DNA from: Lycium barbarum
Taxonomy: Eukaryota > Streptophyta > Magnoliopsida > Solanales > Solanaceae
Direction of reading: 5' to 3'
Length of the DNA stretch: 64,000 nucleotides
Assembly: GCF_019175385.1 (NCBI RefSeq)
Contig: NC_083342.1
Location: 118,730,376-118,794,375, forward strand
Shown here: positions 62,339 through 64,000 of the stretch, piece by piece
Layout: each line of letters opens with the position of its first letter
Position numbering within the stretch: the stretch's first letter is position 1
Program-made: the position numbers and the translations under genes
Notes under the pieces: model-generated
Database searches by the model: none
The model's input: only the letters and a program-made list of their open reading frames with translations
What the model was told of the DNA's origin: nothing

Positions 62339-64000
62339 TGTTATATTCCGTACTTTCGCATATTCGGGAAATTCGAAACAATTTTGACTTGTAAGAAATA
62401 AGGCCATAATTTGATTTTTAATTAAGATATGGGTGTTGTTCATGAAATGTTGATGTGGAGACATGGAGGAAGGTCATGGGCAAAATGGAAATTTCGGAAA
62501 TTAGTTTCGGGAATTACAAAATAGGAACCCATAACTAATTGGGCTAGAAAAATCAAAAAAAGGGAAACAAAAGGCCCAAAAAAAATGTAGGGGTGGCCGG
62601 CCAACTACATGGCCCAAGCTCATAAATGAATTAAAACTCATGTATTATAAAGGAAAGGGGACCATTTTTTCTTCAACATAGTAGAAACTTCAAGAACAAA
62701 AAAAGAAGAGAGAGAGAGAGAGCAAGAAGGGCCTCTCGGCCGAAGAAGAGAAAGAAAAAAAAAATTGTTGGAGCTCAAATCTTTGGTTCAAAATTCATCT
62801 CTTTTGAATTCCTACTAAGCCTGGAACCCTTTTCAACGTGATGCAATTGTAGAGGCAAGAAGGTACTTTTTTTATTAAGTGGAGAAATTGGAAAAGGTAA
62901 GAATTCTACCCTTTTCTTATGGAAAATTTATATTGTTATAGTGAGTAGAATTTAATGAAAAATATGGAGATGTTGTGTGTGGTGTGTGAGCCGTGTGTGT
63001 GTGTGTGTTGTGGCCGTGTGGTGCCTTTTGTGAAGGGAGGGGAATTGAATTTGTTTAGTATGTTAATTATGTTGATGTGGCCTTGTGATGAAAATGGAAG
63101 ATTAATGGTTCTAGTTAGCATGAAAAATTTGTTGTTAAGTTGTTGTCGGAAAGTATGTGATTTTATTATAATTTATGTAATTGTGGGAATGGAGTTGTAA
63201 GATGCAAATTGTTGTTGTTGTTAATGAAATTGGAAGATGGAAAATGTGTTGTGAATGTTGTGTCCAAGGTTGGAGGTTTCGGGTGAATTATGGTTTTTGG
63301 TGGGATTGTTGTATATTTTGTAAAATGATATGAAATGCTTTTGAATTGCACTTGAATGATCTTAAATTGGTAGTGAGTGTGTAAGTGTCGATATCGGCTT
63401 AAAAATTCGTAATTGAATTAAATGTTGATGAATCGTGTTGAAAGGGAAAGTTACTAGTGTTAGAATGTGTTTTGAATTGATTAGTGATGTTATTGGTGTG
63501 GTTGTTGGTATTGTTGGTATGGTTGTTGATGAATTTGGCCGAGTTAATTCTCGGGGATGTTGAATTTACAGGGGAGATGTTGCCGAAATTTCTGTAGACA
63601 AATACTAATTAGAATTAAAATTCTAAGTACTTGTAGCTAATTTTTGGGTAATTGATAATATTATTGTAGATATTGGAGAGCCCGAGACTTGAGTCGGGAT
63701 TTGTTTGGCGAGGGATCGAGATTTGGTAGTGAGCGATCGAGGTATGTGAAGCTTACCTTTCTTCCTTTTTGGCATGACCTTTATGAAATAAAGGAATGAC
63801 ATATATGTATGCTCTAAAGAAAATTCTACTCCTAGAGCCACTAGGATGGCCTATGTCTTTGATTTCCATAAACTATTCCATATGACTTGACACATGCCTA
63901 TGATGTTTGAAATACTAGTCGATACGTTTCCAGATGTGGTTCGAAAAATATTTGATATGGCTTAAGTTTGGATATGTATATTTCGGATATGTGCATATGA
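62339..64000 (+). mobile_element. LTR of another Gypsy-type element, running off the window
   Basis: At 62339 the Copia reading frame gives way to TGTTATATTCCGTAC, a TG start typical of an LTR. A TATA-like tattataaagg lies at about 62643, followed by a GA-rich leader region (62700-62760). The downstream sequence is long and non-coding, with gagcccgagacttgagtcgg near 63678. It resembles Tekay-type Gypsy LTRs. The other end, and so the target duplication (expected from aggtg at 62334-62338), is outside the window. A GT microsatellite lies at 62988-63008. Confidence 0.6.

Overview
This is plant nuclear DNA from a large, repeat-rich dicot genome, most likely Solanaceae. The evidence is spliced plant genes with GT-AG introns, Solanaceae-style SINEs (an element ending in a 'ggtagcggctgcgggtt' motif plus poly-A), RTE-type LINE tails ending in GTTGTT, and Gypsy LTRs of the TGTCACGACCC/GGTCGTGACA type. 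I cannot name the genus from the sequence alone.

Only three host genes are well supported in 64 kb. (1) A complete six-exon Rab6/RABH1-type small GTPase on + (4617-9818). Its fourth intron holds a SINE/LINE-tail insertion with unusually long target repeats and an 88-bp tandem duplication; its fifth intron holds a SINE. (2) A purine-permease-family transporter on + (body 13633-14729, with a probable 7-nt first coding exon at 12601). (3) A single-exon gene on - (52893-51973) for a Ser/Arg-rich protein with an N-terminal CxxH...CxxC motif, resembling the DUF740/OCTOPUS-like group. A possible 5' end of a fourth gene on - near 938-1890 is weak.

The rest is transposable elements and AT-rich spacer. 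1-3150 carries a hAT MITE, a Stowaway MITE and an 877-bp foldback element with a perfect 9-bp target duplication. 10.9-12.1 kb is a nest of inverted-repeat elements. 16.2-19.1 kb holds a C-rich element, SINE fragments and a LINE tail. 20511-25460 is a decayed Copia element with two 254-bp LTRs and a perfect 5-bp target duplication. 25.5-36 kb is spacer with a diverged local duplication, a SINE and a 5'-truncated RTE LINE. 36403-45180 is a young non-autonomous Gypsy element on - with 3049-bp LTRs that look identical. It is flanked by a 248-bp direct duplication of host DNA rather than a 5-bp one. 46.8-51.6 kb is a MITE-rich block. 54.5-64 kb is a three-layer nest: a Copia element is interrupted in gag by a 3962-bp solo LTR (Tat/Ogre-like) with a perfect CCCGG target duplication, and is cut off in its reverse transcriptase by another long LTR that runs off the window.

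The three genes show no functional link to one another. The most notable biology is in how mobile DNA was inserted: the 248-bp duplication with four extra element bases at one junction (36155-45428), the 34-bp target repeats in the Rab intron, and the nested insertions at the right end.
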